This document shows positions 16,491-26,108 of a stretch of DNA of 64,000 nucleotides, piece by piece. A program made the translations under genes and the position numbers. Position 1 is the stretch's first letter. Each line of letters starts with the position of its first letter. Under the pieces are notes generated by a model. That model searched no databases, was not told the origin of the DNA, and saw only the letters and a list, made by a program, of their open reading frames with translations. The DNA comes from an uncultured Negativicutes bacterium (lineage in GTDB: Bacteria > Bacillota > Negativicutes > Veillonellales > Megasphaeraceae): the NCBI GenBank assembly GCA_900752195.1, contig CAADUJ010000007.1, forward strand, positions 62,001-126,000, written 5' to 3'.

Positions 16491-17423
16491 ATGGAGAGAA
16501 TTGCAAGAGATTTGACGGAATTCATTGGGAATACGCCCTTGTTAGAGCTGACGCATTGGGAAGAGGTACATCACTTGAAGGCACGTGTCGTAGCAAAGCT
16601 TGAGTACATGAATCCCTTGGGCAGCGTGAAAGACCGTGTAGCTACCGCCATGATCGAAGCCGGTATGCAAGAGGGGAAAATCGACAGCCATACTGTCATC
16701 ATCGAGCCAACGAGTGGCAATACGGGCATTGGCCTGGCCATGGTGGCAGCTGTAAAGGGATTGCACCTCATTTTAACGATGCCCGACACGATGAGTTTGG
16801 AACGGAGGAAAATCGTCTCTGCTTTAGGTGCGGAAATCGTGCTGACACCGGGGATAGAAGGCATGAGGGGGACGATTACAAAGGCATTGGCCTTAAAAGA
16901 ACAACTTGGTAATGCCTTCATTCCGCAGCAGTTCGATAATCCTGCCAATCCAGAAATCCATAAAAAAACGACGGCAGAAGAAATATGGAACGATACAGGG
17001 GGACATATAGATGCATTCATTTCTTCTGTTGGCACAGGAGGCACGATAACCGGTACTGCGTCGGGACTGAAACAGCATCGTTCTGATATTACCATTGTGG
17101 CAGTAGAACCTGAGGATTCGCCTGTCCTTCGTGGAGGCAAACCGGGGTATCATGAAATTCAGGGAATTGGCGCCGGTTTTATTCCCTCTGTGTTAGATAT
17201 GTCTCTAGTAGATGAGGTCATCGATGTCTCCAATGAAGACGCCTTCAGACGAGCACGGGAAGTCGCTAAGACCGATGGCCTTCTCATCGGAATATCGTCA
17301 GGGGCAACCTTACAGGCAGCCTTGGAAATGGCACAGCGGTCTGACTATGAGGGAAAGACAATTGTGGCGCTGTTACCGGATGGGGGAGAACGGTATTTAT
17401 CGACAGCCTTATTTGAAGTCTAG
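16491..17423 (+). CDS. cysK: Cysteine synthase (O-acetylserine sulfhydrylase)
   Basis: The PLP enzyme joining sulfide to O-acetylserine; 310 residues, normal for CysK. PLP lysine 47 lies in PLGSVKDR, the substrate loop is PTSGNTGIGL, and the phosphate-binding glycines are in GTGGTITG. The start at 16491 follows AAGGAGTG; the frame runs upstream into the riboswitch and is not coding there. It is first in the sulfate operon, so sulfur import, reduction and fixation are expressed together. Confidence 0.95.
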   Translation: MERIARDLTEFIGNTPLLELTHWEEVHHLKARVVAKLEYMNPLGSVKDRVATAMIEAGMQEGKIDSHTVIIEPTSGNTGIGLAMVAAVKGLHLILTMPDTMSLERRKIVSALGAEIVLTPGIEGMRGTITKALALKEQLGNAFIPQQFDNPANPEIHKKTTAEEIWNDTGGHIDAFISSVGTGGTITGTASGLKQHRSDITIVAVEPEDSPVLRGGKPGYHEIQGIGAGFIPSVLDMSLVDEVIDVSNEDAFRRAREVAKTDGLLIGISSGATLQAALEMAQRSDYEGKTIVALLPDGGERYLSTALFEV

Positions 17424-17453
17424 CACATATGCTACATTCGAGGGGGAACACAC

Positions 17454-18497
17454 ATGAGGGGAATTCACATATTGGCCGTGATGGCCATTCTGGTGGTCGG
17501 TTCTATTCTCGTCGTCAGTGCAGGCAGTGGGACAGGCCATCATGATGATGAAGAGAAACTTACGCTTATCAACGTGTCGTATGATCCGACACGCGAATTT
17601 TATGCGGCCTATAATGATATGTTTCGCACGCACTATAACGAAAAGACGGGAAAGGACATTCGCATTATTCAATCCCATGGTGGTTCCGATGCGCAGGCCC
17701 GAGCCGTCATCGAAGGCAGTAAGGCCGACGTGGTCACGTTAGCGTTGGGACAGGATATATCGCTGATTCAACGAGCCGGACTGATTGACGAAGGATGGGA
17801 AGAAGAATTTCCTAATGATGCGGCACCTTATACATCGACAATCGTCTTTTTAGTCCGCCAAGGTAATCCGAAACACATCCATGACTGGAATGACCTGGTG
17901 CATCCGGGCGTTCAGATTATCACACCCGATCCCAAGAGCAGTGGAGGAGCTTGTTGGAATTTCCTCGCAGCCTGGAGCTGGGGATTAGAAACGTATGCTG
18001 GCGATGAAGAGCAAACACAAGCGTTTGTGACAGACATATACAGACATGTAACGGTAATGGATTCAGGATCACGAGGCGCGACGACGACATTTGTAGAAAA
18101 CGGCCAGGGCGATGTCCTGATTAGCTGGGAAAATGAAGCTCTCTATTCCATGCAGGAATATCCGGGACAATTTGAAGTAGTCATACCCAGCGTCAGCATA
18201 CTCGCACAACCGAGCGTAGCCGTCGTTCATCGGCTGGCCCGCCGTAAAGGCCATGAAGCGGCGGCAAAAGAATATCTGTCGTATCTATATTCAGACGAAG
18301 CTCAAAGACTGGCGGCAGAACATGGCTTCCGTCCATCCAATCCAGCTATACTCCGGCAATATGCGTCTCGCTTTGACAGTCATATCAAACTGACAAAAAT
18401 CAGCGCATTTGGAGGCTGGAATGAAGCGTATCGAAAATTCTTCCGTGATGGGGCCTTATTTGATCACATAATGGAAGCATGCAATGGTGAAACGTAG
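17454..18497 (+). CDS. sbp: Sulfate ABC transporter, periplasmic sulfate-binding protein
   Basis: A 347-residue exported binding protein of the Sbp/CysP type. An N-terminal hydrophobic segment (residues 5-23) is followed by the mature family start LTLINVSYDPTREFY. Further marks are SHGGSDAQARAV, the FLVRQGNPK strand, ITPDPKSSGGACWNFLAAW (anion site) and VTVMDSGSRGATTTF. It delivers sulfate (possibly thiosulfate) to CysT/CysW. No lipobox Cys is obvious, consistent with a soluble periplasmic protein in a diderm. It overlaps the frame of cysT at its end. Confidence 0.93.
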   Translation: MRGIHILAVMAILVVGSILVVSAGSGTGHHDDEEKLTLINVSYDPTREFYAAYNDMFRTHYNEKTGKDIRIIQSHGGSDAQARAVIEGSKADVVTLALGQDISLIQRAGLIDEGWEEEFPNDAAPYTSTIVFLVRQGNPKHIHDWNDLVHPGVQIITPDPKSSGGACWNFLAAWSWGLETYAGDEEQTQAFVTDIYRHVTVMDSGSRGATTTFVENGQGDVLISWENEALYSMQEYPGQFEVVIPSVSILAQPSVAVVHRLARRKGHEAAAKEYLSYLYSDEAQRLAAEHGFRPSNPAILRQYASRFDSHIKLTKISAFGGWNEAYRKFFRDGALFDHIMEACNGET

Positions 18498-18507
18498 GGG
18501 GTGGCCG

Positions 18508-19356
18508 ATGATGAAGAATTTATTTGCCCGGTCCGGCGGGCGTAATCAAATTATTCCGGGATTTGGATTAACTATGGGAATAAGCATTACGATGCTGTCG
18601 TTTCTCGTTCTTATTCCGTTAGCATCGATTTTTGCCTATTCCTTGCATTGTACCATACAGGATTATGTGAATTTAATAACAAATCCTGTCATACGGAATG
18701 CGTTCCTGACGAGTATTACCTGCTCGTGTATTGCAGCGGCTGTAAATTGTGTGTTTGGCTTCCTTTTGGCATGGGTTCTGGTACGGTATGATTTCATGGG
18801 AAAACGATTACTCAATGGCCTTATTGAGCTGCCCTTTGCGCTGCCTACGGCTGTTGCCGGTATTACCTTGTCAAAATTATATTCCGATACAGGTGTGTTG
18901 GGGAGCTTCTTCGCCGCCCATGGGATTTCTATTGCATATACGAAAATTGGCTTGACCATAGCCCTCGTATTTGTCGGCATTCCCTTTGTTGTCCGTTCCA
19001 TCCAGCCCGTGCTAGAGAAACTGGATCCTTCCTATGAAGAAGCGGGAAGCATGTTGGGCGCCTCTTCGTTTACGATTTTTCGCAAGATCATTTTACCTGA
19101 AGTCTGTCCCTCCCTGTTGATTGGCTTTGGCCTTGCCTTTTCAAGGGGACTGGGAGAATATGGCAGTGTTATCTATATAGCGGGCAACAGTGCGAAGTAT
19201 CATACACAGGTGCTTTCTTATGTCGTCATGCAGAAGTTGAACTACGTAGATTATGCCAGTGCCACTGCCATTGCTCTTGTCATGCTGGTCATCGCGTTCA
19301 GTATCCTCTTCATTACCAACCTGATTCAACTCCATCAGGCCCGCAGGGTACAGTAA
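18508..19356 (+). CDS. cysT: Sulfate ABC transporter permease CysT
   Basis: A 282-residue inner-membrane permease with about six hydrophobic helices and the cytoplasmic EAA loop (EEAGSMLGASSFTIFRKIILPE) that contacts the ATPase CysA. The opening PGFGLTMGISITML and the segment LPTAVAGITL match CysT/CysU. The start at 18508 is behind AGGGGGTGG; an upstream in-frame ATG at 18484 overlaps the sbp end. Confidence 0.94.
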   Translation: MMKNLFARSGGRNQIIPGFGLTMGISITMLSFLVLIPLASIFAYSLHCTIQDYVNLITNPVIRNAFLTSITCSCIAAAVNCVFGFLLAWVLVRYDFMGKRLLNGLIELPFALPTAVAGITLSKLYSDTGVLGSFFAAHGISIAYTKIGLTIALVFVGIPFVVRSIQPVLEKLDPSYEEAGSMLGASSFTIFRKIILPEVCPSLLIGFGLAFSRGLGEYGSVIYIAGNSAKYHTQVLSYVVMQKLNYVDYASATAIALVMLVIAFSILFITNLIQLHQARRVQ

Positions 19357-19367
19357 AGGAGGACACG

Positions 19368-20207
19368 ATGGAATACAAAAAAGAAGTACGCAGCAAAATA
19401 GAAATCTTACTTATTACGATGGCCGTTTTTTTCGTCGTGACCATGCTTATCATTCCGCTCCTGTCGGTCCTCGTCAATTCACTTCGCAATGGATGGAACT
19501 TCTATTGGCAGTCATTGACTACACCCTATGTCCTGTCGGCCCTGAAACTTACCATCATAGCCACGGTAGTCGCCGTCCTCGTCAATACTGGTTTTGGCCT
19601 TTCAGCGGCCTGGGCCGTCACCAAATTTGAATTTCCAGGAAAACAACTCCTGACTACACTCATTGACATTCCCTTTTCTATCTCGCCTGTCATCGCCGGC
19701 CTGGCTTTCATCATGACGTTTGGCCGGATGGGATGGGCAGGTCAGTGGATAGAAGCCCTGAATGACTATTGGGGGACGGATATACAAATTGTATTTGCTT
19801 TGCCAGGCGTACTGTTGGCGACGATTTTTGTTACCTTTCCCTTCGTCTTTCGAGAAATCATTCCTGTACTGAGCAATAATGGAAAAGAGGAAGAAGAAGC
19901 GGCAGCGCTCATGGGGGCAAAGGGATGGACCATATTTTTTCGCATTACATTGCCACAAATCAAATGGGCCCTCCTGTATGGTATCGTCTTGTGTACATCC
20001 CGGGCGTTAGGGGAATTTGGTGCTGTCAGTGCCTTATCGAAATTACGAGGTGAAACATTTACGTTGCCGTTGGAAGTTGATGCACTGTATCAATCCGGTT
20101 CTGCCGGGGCCATTACCTCGTCTTTTGCAGTGTCATCACTTCTTGTTGCCCTGGCCTTGGTGATTCTGGTGCTACGGACCTATTTAGAATATCGATCGCA
20201 AAAGTGA
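19368..20207 (+). CDS. cysW: Sulfate ABC transporter permease CysW
   Basis: A 279-residue second permease with about six membrane helices, IPFSISPVIAGLAF, and an EAA loop (EEEEAAALMGAKGWTIFFRITLP). It forms the channel with CysT. The ATG follows AAAGGAGG, 11 bases after cysT. Its stop overlaps the open frame of cysA, whose preferred start is at 20225. Confidence 0.94.
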   Translation: MEYKKEVRSKIEILLITMAVFFVVTMLIIPLLSVLVNSLRNGWNFYWQSLTTPYVLSALKLTIIATVVAVLVNTGFGLSAAWAVTKFEFPGKQLLTTLIDIPFSISPVIAGLAFIMTFGRMGWAGQWIEALNDYWGTDIQIVFALPGVLLATIFVTFPFVFREIIPVLSNNGKEEEEAAALMGAKGWTIFFRITLPQIKWALLYGIVLCTSRALGEFGAVSALSKLRGETFTLPLEVDALYQSGSAGAITSSFAVSSLLVALALVILVLRTYLEYRSQK

Positions 20208-20224
20208 GGGAAGGGGATGGAAGC

Positions 20225-21286
20225 ATGTATGTAGAAATGAAGCACATCGAAAAGTATTATGGCTCCTTTCGAGCCTCTCAGGACATTTCCTTTGGCGTCG
20301 AAAAAGGTAAATTAGTCGCTCTTCTGGGCCCTAGTGGCAGTGGCAAGACAACGATATTACGCATGATTGCAGGATTGGAAAATCCAAACGGCGGGGACAT
20401 TTTTATCGATGGCCGCCGGGTCAACGATATACCGGCTGCAAAGAGGGGCATTGGATTCGTCTTTCAAAACTATGCCTTGTTCCGCTATATGACTGTATTT
20501 GAAAATGTCGCATTTGGATTACGTATCCAGAAGAAACGGGAATCATTTATTTTGGACCGGACCTTAGCGATGATAGAGCTTGTCGGATTAAAGGGGATGG
20601 AAAACCGTTACCCCAATCAGCTTTCCGGCGGGCAGCGCCAGCGCGTTGCCTTTGCCAGGGCTTTAGCGCCGAATCCACAAGTGTTGCTGCTGGATGAACC
20701 GTTTGCAGCCATTGATGCCAAAGTCCGTACAGAATTACGGAATTGGTTGAAAGATACGATTCATCGCGTAGGTATTACGAGCATGTTTGTCACCCATGAT
20801 CAGGAAGAAGCCGTCGAAGTAGCAGATGAAATCATTGTGACCCATAGAGGCCATATTGAACAAGTGGGAACGCCTATTTCCATTTATAATGAGCCGAAGA
20901 CAGCTTTTGTGGCACAATTTATTGGACAACCTACTGTCATTCACGATGTACATACACTCATGGGATTCATCGATGTGCCAGCGCATCAGCAGGCTGTCAT
21001 ACGACCGGAATTCTTGAAGATTTATAAAAAGGGAACGTTGAAACAGTATATGAGCGCCGCAGAAGAAGGCCGTGTTGAATCCATCGCCTTTCATGGAACT
21101 CATTTTGACGTTGCCGTCCAGGTGAAAGGGTTGCTTCTCCATGGGGAATACGCCTTCGATGCGCCGCCCCTTTCAGTGGGAGAAATGGTATACGTTCTGA
21201 TCTATCGCATGTATGTCCTCGATGGAAATGATACGTATTTAAAAGAAAACAGCGCCATGACGACAAGTGACGTATTTTATATTTAG
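20225..21286 (+). CDS. cysA: Sulfate ABC transporter ATPase CysA
   Basis: A 353-residue ATPase of the CysA/PotA class. Walker A is GPSGSGKTT, the signature is LSGGQRQR, Walker B is VLLLDEPFAAID, and the switch is FVTHD. The C-terminal third (from about residue 235) is a TOBE-like regulatory domain. The start at 20225 is behind AAGGGGATGG. An alternative GTG at 20204 overlaps the cysW stop. Confidence 0.95.
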   Translation: MYVEMKHIEKYYGSFRASQDISFGVEKGKLVALLGPSGSGKTTILRMIAGLENPNGGDIFIDGRRVNDIPAAKRGIGFVFQNYALFRYMTVFENVAFGLRIQKKRESFILDRTLAMIELVGLKGMENRYPNQLSGGQRQRVAFARALAPNPQVLLLDEPFAAIDAKVRTELRNWLKDTIHRVGITSMFVTHDQEEAVEVADEIIVTHRGHIEQVGTPISIYNEPKTAFVAQFIGQPTVIHDVHTLMGFIDVPAHQQAVIRPEFLKIYKKGTLKQYMSAAEEGRVESIAFHGTHFDVAVQVKGLLLHGEYAFDAPPLSVGEMVYVLIYRMYVLDGNDTYLKENSAMTTSDVFYI

Positions 21287-21308
21287 CCTCACGAAAGGGG
21301 ATAGGACT

Positions 21309-23006
21309 ATGAAAATATCAAACACAGAAATTCTGCATACCGATGTTCTCATCATCGGTGGCGGTACGGCCGGATGCTATGCGGCATTGACCATCGGCAA
21401 TAAAAGTGATGCGTCTGTGCTGATTGCAGAAAAGGCCCATATCCGTCGTAGCGGTTGCCTTGCTGCCGGCGTAAACGCATTGAACGCATACATCACAAAA
21501 GGCCATACGCCACAATTTTATGTAGACTATGCCACAAAAGATGCCGAAGGTATTGTTCGTAAAGATTTGTTACTGTCCATGTCAGAAGGCCTCAATGATG
21601 TAACAGCCCATTTAGAGCAATTAGGTCTCGTCATCTTAAAAGATGAAAACGGCGACTATGTGACTCGTGGGACTAGGAATATCAAGATTAACGGGGAAAA
21701 CATCAAACCCCTGTTGGCCGATGCCGTGGAAAAATTGGATCATGTCCATATCCTGAACAATGTGGTCATTACCGATTACATCGTGCGGCAGCATACCATC
21801 ATCGGCGCCTTCGGATTTCATATCAAGACGGGAACTGCCTATGAAATCCTGGCCAAATCGGTGCTCTGTGCAACGGGAGGTGCCGCCGGATTATACAGAC
21901 CGAATAATCCTGGTTTTTCCCGGCATAAAATGTGGTATTGCCCCTTTAATACCGGCGCTGGGTATGGGATGGGAATCCGGGCAGGTGCTGAAATGACGAC
22001 TTTCGAGATGCGATTCATTGCCTTGCGGTGTAAGGATACGATTGCGCCTACCGGTACGATTGCCCAGGGCGTAGGAGCCAGACAAATCAATTCGAAGGGC
22101 GACGTATATGAGACAACTTACGGCCTGACGACATCACAGCGTCTTTACGGAACGGTGAAAGAAACTATAGATGGGCGTGGACCGTGCTATTTGAAAACGG
22201 AAGGGATTACACCGCAGCAAGATGAAGAGCTGTTGAAAGCCTATTTAAATATGGCTCCCAGCCAGACGCTGAAGTGGATAGAATCGGGAAAAAATCCGAG
22301 TGAACAAAATGTAGAAATAGAAGGTACAGAACCTTATGTAGTCGGCGGTCATACGGCGAGCGGTTACTGGATTGATACGAAACGGCAGACGACGATCCGC
22401 CATCTGTATGCAGCTGGAGATGTAGCCGGAGGCTGTCCACAAAAATATGTAACAGGCGCACTGGTGGAAGGGAAAATTGCAGCAGAGGCCATGATAGAAG
22501 AAGGGTTTGAACGACAGCCTCTTTGCACGGAACAAGAAGAGCAGAATCTCTTACGGGAAAAGGTAGCCGAATATAATCAAGTCTTACTGAAACACGATGC
22601 ATGTTTTACCGTCGAAGAGTTGGAAGAAGCGATGCAGAAGGTCATGGATACCTATGCAGGCGGAATCAGCTGCCACTATCAATATAATGAAGCGCAGCTA
22701 ACAATGGCAGATAAAAAAATCGATCAGATCAGGGATCTGTTGGATACGGTAGGAGCCACTGATTATCATGATCTTCTCTTCTTCTACGAACTGAGAGACC
22801 GCTTGACTGTCTGCAAGGTGCTCATCGCTCATTTGCGGGCCCGGAAGGAAACGAGGTGGCATTCCTTTGCAGAAAATTTGGATTATCCAGACAAAAAACC
22901 AGAATGGCTGAAATATGTTAATTCCCGATATACCGATGGCAAGGTGCACATCCTGTATCGGCCTATCGTCAAAGGAGGTGAACCATATGAGCATTCGCAT
23001 TCATGA
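21309..23006 (+). CDS. aprA: Adenylylsulfate reductase alpha-like flavoprotein
   Basis: A 565-residue FAD protein of the fumarate reductase/AprA family. The FAD Rossmann motif IIGGGTAGCYAA is at residues 15-26, with a catalytic-domain segment ending in GRGPCYLKT and an FAD-binding end around HLYAAGDVAGGCPQKYVTGALVEGKIA. Dissimilatory AprA is about 650 residues, so this is the shorter form found in sulfate-assimilation operons of some Clostridia. With AprB it would reduce APS to sulfite and AMP. Assignment rests on family plus position between the sulfate importer and CysDN. A generic fumarate-reductase-like role is the alternative. Confidence 0.8.
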   Translation: MKISNTEILHTDVLIIGGGTAGCYAALTIGNKSDASVLIAEKAHIRRSGCLAAGVNALNAYITKGHTPQFYVDYATKDAEGIVRKDLLLSMSEGLNDVTAHLEQLGLVILKDENGDYVTRGTRNIKINGENIKPLLADAVEKLDHVHILNNVVITDYIVRQHTIIGAFGFHIKTGTAYEILAKSVLCATGGAAGLYRPNNPGFSRHKMWYCPFNTGAGYGMGIRAGAEMTTFEMRFIALRCKDTIAPTGTIAQGVGARQINSKGDVYETTYGLTTSQRLYGTVKETIDGRGPCYLKTEGITPQQDEELLKAYLNMAPSQTLKWIESGKNPSEQNVEIEGTEPYVVGGHTASGYWIDTKRQTTIRHLYAAGDVAGGCPQKYVTGALVEGKIAAEAMIEEGFERQPLCTEQEEQNLLREKVAEYNQVLLKHDACFTVEELEEAMQKVMDTYAGGISCHYQYNEAQLTMADKKIDQIRDLLDTVGATDYHDLLFFYELRDRLTVCKVLIAHLRARKETRWHSFAENLDYPDKKPEWLKYVNSRYTDGKVHILYRPIVKGGEPYEHSHS

Positions 23007-23301
23007 TGAGCGCTGCATAGGCTGCAAACGCTGCATAGACGTTTGTCCTGGCAGTTTGATCGAGTGTAATGAACAGGGGCACGCGTGGATGAAATATCCG
23101 AAAGACTGCTGGGGGTGTGCGTCATGCGTGAAGGAATGTCCTGTCCAGGCCATTGAATTTTATCTCGGTGCAGATATAGGGGGCTGTGGCAGTACGTTGA
23201 CAGTGACCCGGAAAGGGCAGTTCATCCACTGGAATATTCACATGGCCCATGGCATCCAGAAAGAAATCATCATTGATACAAAAGAAGCAAACCAATACTA
23301 G
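22987..23301 (+). CDS. aprB: Adenylylsulfate reductase beta-like ferredoxin
   Basis: A 104-residue protein with two [4Fe-4S] motifs: Cys10, 13, 16 and 20 (CIGCKRCIDVCPG), then CWGCASCVKECPV. It lacks the long C-terminal tail that wraps AprA in sulfate reducers, in line with an assimilatory version. It passes electrons to the AprA flavin. The start at 22987 has a near-perfect AAAGGAGGTGA and lies inside the end of aprA, so the subunits are translationally coupled. Confidence 0.85.
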   Translation: MSIRIHDERCIGCKRCIDVCPGSLIECNEQGHAWMKYPKDCWGCASCVKECPVQAIEFYLGADIGGCGSTLTVTRKGQFIHWNIHMAHGIQKEIIIDTKEANQY

Positions 23302-23322
23302 TACATACAAAGGGGGATTATT

Positions 23323-24222
23323 ATGTGTGCGTTATCACATCTTGACAAATTGGAGGCAGAAGCGATTTATATCATCCGTGAAGTAGCGGCAGAATGTGAA
23401 AAGCCTGTCATGCTGTATTCTATCGGCAAGGATAGTTCCGTTATGCTTCATTTAGCCCGAAAGGCGTTTTATCCGGAACAGCCGCCATTTCCATTTTTGC
23501 ATGTCAATACGACGTGGAAATTCAAGGAAATGATTCGGTTCCGCGATGAGACAATGAAGAAATATGGCTTGCAGCTGATCGAATACATTAACCAGGAGGG
23601 GGTAAAACAAGGTGTCAATCCCTTCGATTATGGGGCTTCCTATACGGACATCATGAAGACACAGGCGTTAAAACAAGCCTTGCATGCATACGGTTTTACG
23701 GCTGCATTTGGGGGCGGCCGCAGGGATGAAGAAAAATCCAGAGCAAAAGAACGGATTTTCTCGTTCCGCAACGAAGCGCAAGCTTGGGATCCAAAGAACC
23801 AGCGACCGGAAATGTGGAAATTATTTAATACGCACATCCATAAAGGGGAAAGTATGCGTGTCTTTCCGATTTCCAACTGGACGGAAAAAGACATTTGGCA
23901 ATATATCAAACGGGAACATATCGACATTGTTTCCTTATACTTTGCCAAAAAACGGCCATGTGTCTATCGCGACGGTAATATCATCATGGTAGACGATGAT
24001 CGCATGAGACTGAAACCGAATGAAAAAATCATGCATAAGAAAATTCGTTTCCGCACGCTAGGATGTTATCCTCTTACAGGCGGGATAGAGTCGGATGCCG
24101 ACACGCTGGATGCCATTATCGAAGAAACGCTCAGTGCCGTGTCTTCGGAACGGACGAGCCGGGTCATCGATACAGAAGCAGCCGGCAGCATGGAAAGAAG
24201 AAAGAGAGAGGGGTATTTCTAA
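23323..24222 (+). CDS. cysD: Sulfate adenylyltransferase subunit 2
   Basis: A 299-residue PP-loop ATP pyrophosphatase subunit of ATP sulfurylase, making APS from sulfate and ATP. Marks are the PP-loop SIGKDSSVMLH near residue 44, AAFGGGRRDEEKSRAKER and FPISNWTEKDIW. The end matches CysD (RFRTLGCYPLTGGIES). The start at 23323 follows AGGGGG. CysN follows after one base. Confidence 0.96.
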   Translation: MCALSHLDKLEAEAIYIIREVAAECEKPVMLYSIGKDSSVMLHLARKAFYPEQPPFPFLHVNTTWKFKEMIRFRDETMKKYGLQLIEYINQEGVKQGVNPFDYGASYTDIMKTQALKQALHAYGFTAAFGGGRRDEEKSRAKERIFSFRNEAQAWDPKNQRPEMWKLFNTHIHKGESMRVFPISNWTEKDIWQYIKREHIDIVSLYFAKKRPCVYRDGNIIMVDDDRMRLKPNEKIMHKKIRFRTLGCYPLTGGIESDADTLDAIIEETLSAVSSERTSRVIDTEAAGSMERRKREGYF

Positions 24223-24223
24223 A

Positions 24224-25918
24224 ATGGACAGGAATCAGAATGGATTGGTAAAGTTTATTACATGCGGCAGCGTGGATGATGGTAAATCGACGTTAATCGG
24301 ACATTTATTATATGATGCCAAGCTGCTCTATGCAGATCAAAAAAGGGCGTTGGAACTGGAAAGTAAAGTCGGAAGCCGCGGTGGTGCCATCGATTATTCC
24401 CTCTTGTTAGACGGTCTTATGGCAGAACGGGAACAAGGCATTACCATTGATGTAGCCTATCGCTATTTCAGCACCGATAACAGGAGCTTTATTGTAGCTG
24501 ATACGCCGGGCCATGAGGAATATACCCGCAATATGGCCGTAGGAGCCTCTTTTGCGGACGTGGCCATCATCCTTATCGATGCCACTAAAGGTGTGTTAGT
24601 ACAGACCCGGAGACACGCCAGAATTTGTTCTCTCATGGGAATCCGCTATTTTGTCTTTGCCATAAACAAGATGGATTTAGCCGATTACAGTAAAGAGCGG
24701 TTTGCGGCCATCACGGAAGAAATCCGCGCATTACAAGACGAATTGGGGCTAGCCCACGTCCTGTTCATTCCTGTTTCGGCGACAGAAGGCGACAACGTGA
24801 CGAAACCGTCCCAGCATATGCCCTGGTACGATGGACCTACCATCTTAGGATATTTAGAAACGGTTAACGTAGAAGAACAGGAAGAAGAAGGCTTTTATCT
24901 GCCCATTCAGCGCGTATGCCGCCCGAATCATACATTCCGCGGATTTCAGGGACAAATTGAAAGCGGTACCATTCATGTAGGCGATTCTATTCTGACGTTG
25001 CCGAATAGAGAAAAAGCAACTGTAAAATCCATCCTCATCGGTTTCGATTCCGTAGAAACAGCGTCTAAGGGCCAACCTGTCAATATGCAGCTGGATCGGG
25101 AAGTAGATGTATCGCGAGGATGTGTATTCACGAAGGATACAGATGTGGCTTTGAGTCAACGTGTGACAGCCACTTTGTTATGGATGGATGATGAAGAACT
25201 CGTCGTCGGGAAAGAATATGTCGTCAAAGTGGGGACGAAGGAAATTGTCGGTGTCCTGACGGATATTGACTATACGATTGATGTCAATACAGGAGAAAAG
25301 AAAAAGGCTGCCACATTGAAAAAAAATGAAATTGCTCTCTGCACGTTATTTTTACAGGAACCGATTGTCGTCGATACTTTTTCCCACCATAAAGGACTGG
25401 GCGAACTCATTCTCATAGACAGGGTGACGAATATGACCTCTGCCTGTGGCGTCATCATTGATGTCCACGATACGAATGGAGACCATACATTTGTACAAGG
25501 CTCCTTAAAGGGGCGCGGCGATATTTTTGAAGATTTCTTTTATGGGATGGAAAGTATGAATATTACAAAAGCGAAACCGCCTTTTACGCAATATACGATG
25601 GGTGACCGGATTCCGGTCCGTGGCGAAACCTATTCGTATCCGGAAAGCTTCGATATATTGATTCTCCGTGACCGCATTGCCGTAGAAATCCGGCAGGAAA
25701 AGGTGGCACGTATCCTGCCTCTCAAAGAATATGCCTATACGGGATATCCGTTAGTCAATGGCCGTGGGTTTGCCATCCGTGTGCACACTCGTGAGGACTA
25801 TGACGCGTTTATGCATGACTACGAACAGTCAGGTACTACGGCGGCCGCTTCCGTATTTGACAAGTGGTTGAATTTTGATACATATCGAACGATAAAATTC
25901 CATAACAACTTTAAATAA
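24224..25918 (+). CDS. cysN: Sulfate adenylyltransferase GTPase subunit with extended C-terminus
   Basis: A 564-residue translation-factor-type GTPase that drives APS synthesis by CysD. It has G1 GSVDDGKST, G3 DTPGHEEY and G4 NKMD, then two beta-barrel domains. E. coli CysN is about 475 residues. The extra C-terminal segment of about 100 residues has no P-loop and so is not the APS kinase of CysNC fusions, in keeping with direct APS reduction by AprAB. The start at 24224 follows GAGAGGGG. It is the last gene of the operon. Confidence 0.93.
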   Translation: MDRNQNGLVKFITCGSVDDGKSTLIGHLLYDAKLLYADQKRALELESKVGSRGGAIDYSLLLDGLMAEREQGITIDVAYRYFSTDNRSFIVADTPGHEEYTRNMAVGASFADVAIILIDATKGVLVQTRRHARICSLMGIRYFVFAINKMDLADYSKERFAAITEEIRALQDELGLAHVLFIPVSATEGDNVTKPSQHMPWYDGPTILGYLETVNVEEQEEEGFYLPIQRVCRPNHTFRGFQGQIESGTIHVGDSILTLPNREKATVKSILIGFDSVETASKGQPVNMQLDREVDVSRGCVFTKDTDVALSQRVTATLLWMDDEELVVGKEYVVKVGTKEIVGVLTDIDYTIDVNTGEKKKAATLKKNEIALCTLFLQEPIVVDTFSHHKGLGELILIDRVTNMTSACGVIIDVHDTNGDHTFVQGSLKGRGDIFEDFFYGMESMNITKAKPPFTQYTMGDRIPVRGETYSYPESFDILILRDRIAVEIRQEKVARILPLKEYAYTGYPLVNGRGFAIRVHTREDYDAFMHDYEQSGTTAAASVFDKWLNFDTYRTIKFHNNFK

Positions 25919-26057
25919 GAAAACCATGTATGGGGGTCGGTGCCGTTACAGTACAGTCCGATCCCCGTTCTGGTATAATCGGAGCGTCCTCTTTTCTACT
26001 GTTTACAGTGATATGTGGTACACACATACGGAAGAATCGCCAATTCCCTGGGTATGG

Positions 26058-26087
26058 CTGACTAGGGGCTTCTAAATATTGTATAAT
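26058..26087 (+). promoter_or_regulatory. Candidate promoter of the sigma-54 activator gene
   Basis: CTGACT-like -35 (26058-26063), 18-base spacer, TATAAT (26082-26087), 21 bases before the ATG. The -35 is weak. The rest of the gap 25919-26057 shows only an imperfect GGGGTCGG/CCGATCCCC repeat and no T-run. Confidence 0.5.
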
Positions 26088-26108
26088 AGTACTTGGAGGT
26101 AAAAAGCC

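Noticed and set aside
24224..25918. CysNC (NodQ) fusion with APS kinase
   Set aside because: The protein is longer than CysN, but the extra C-terminal part has no GxxxxGKS P-loop.
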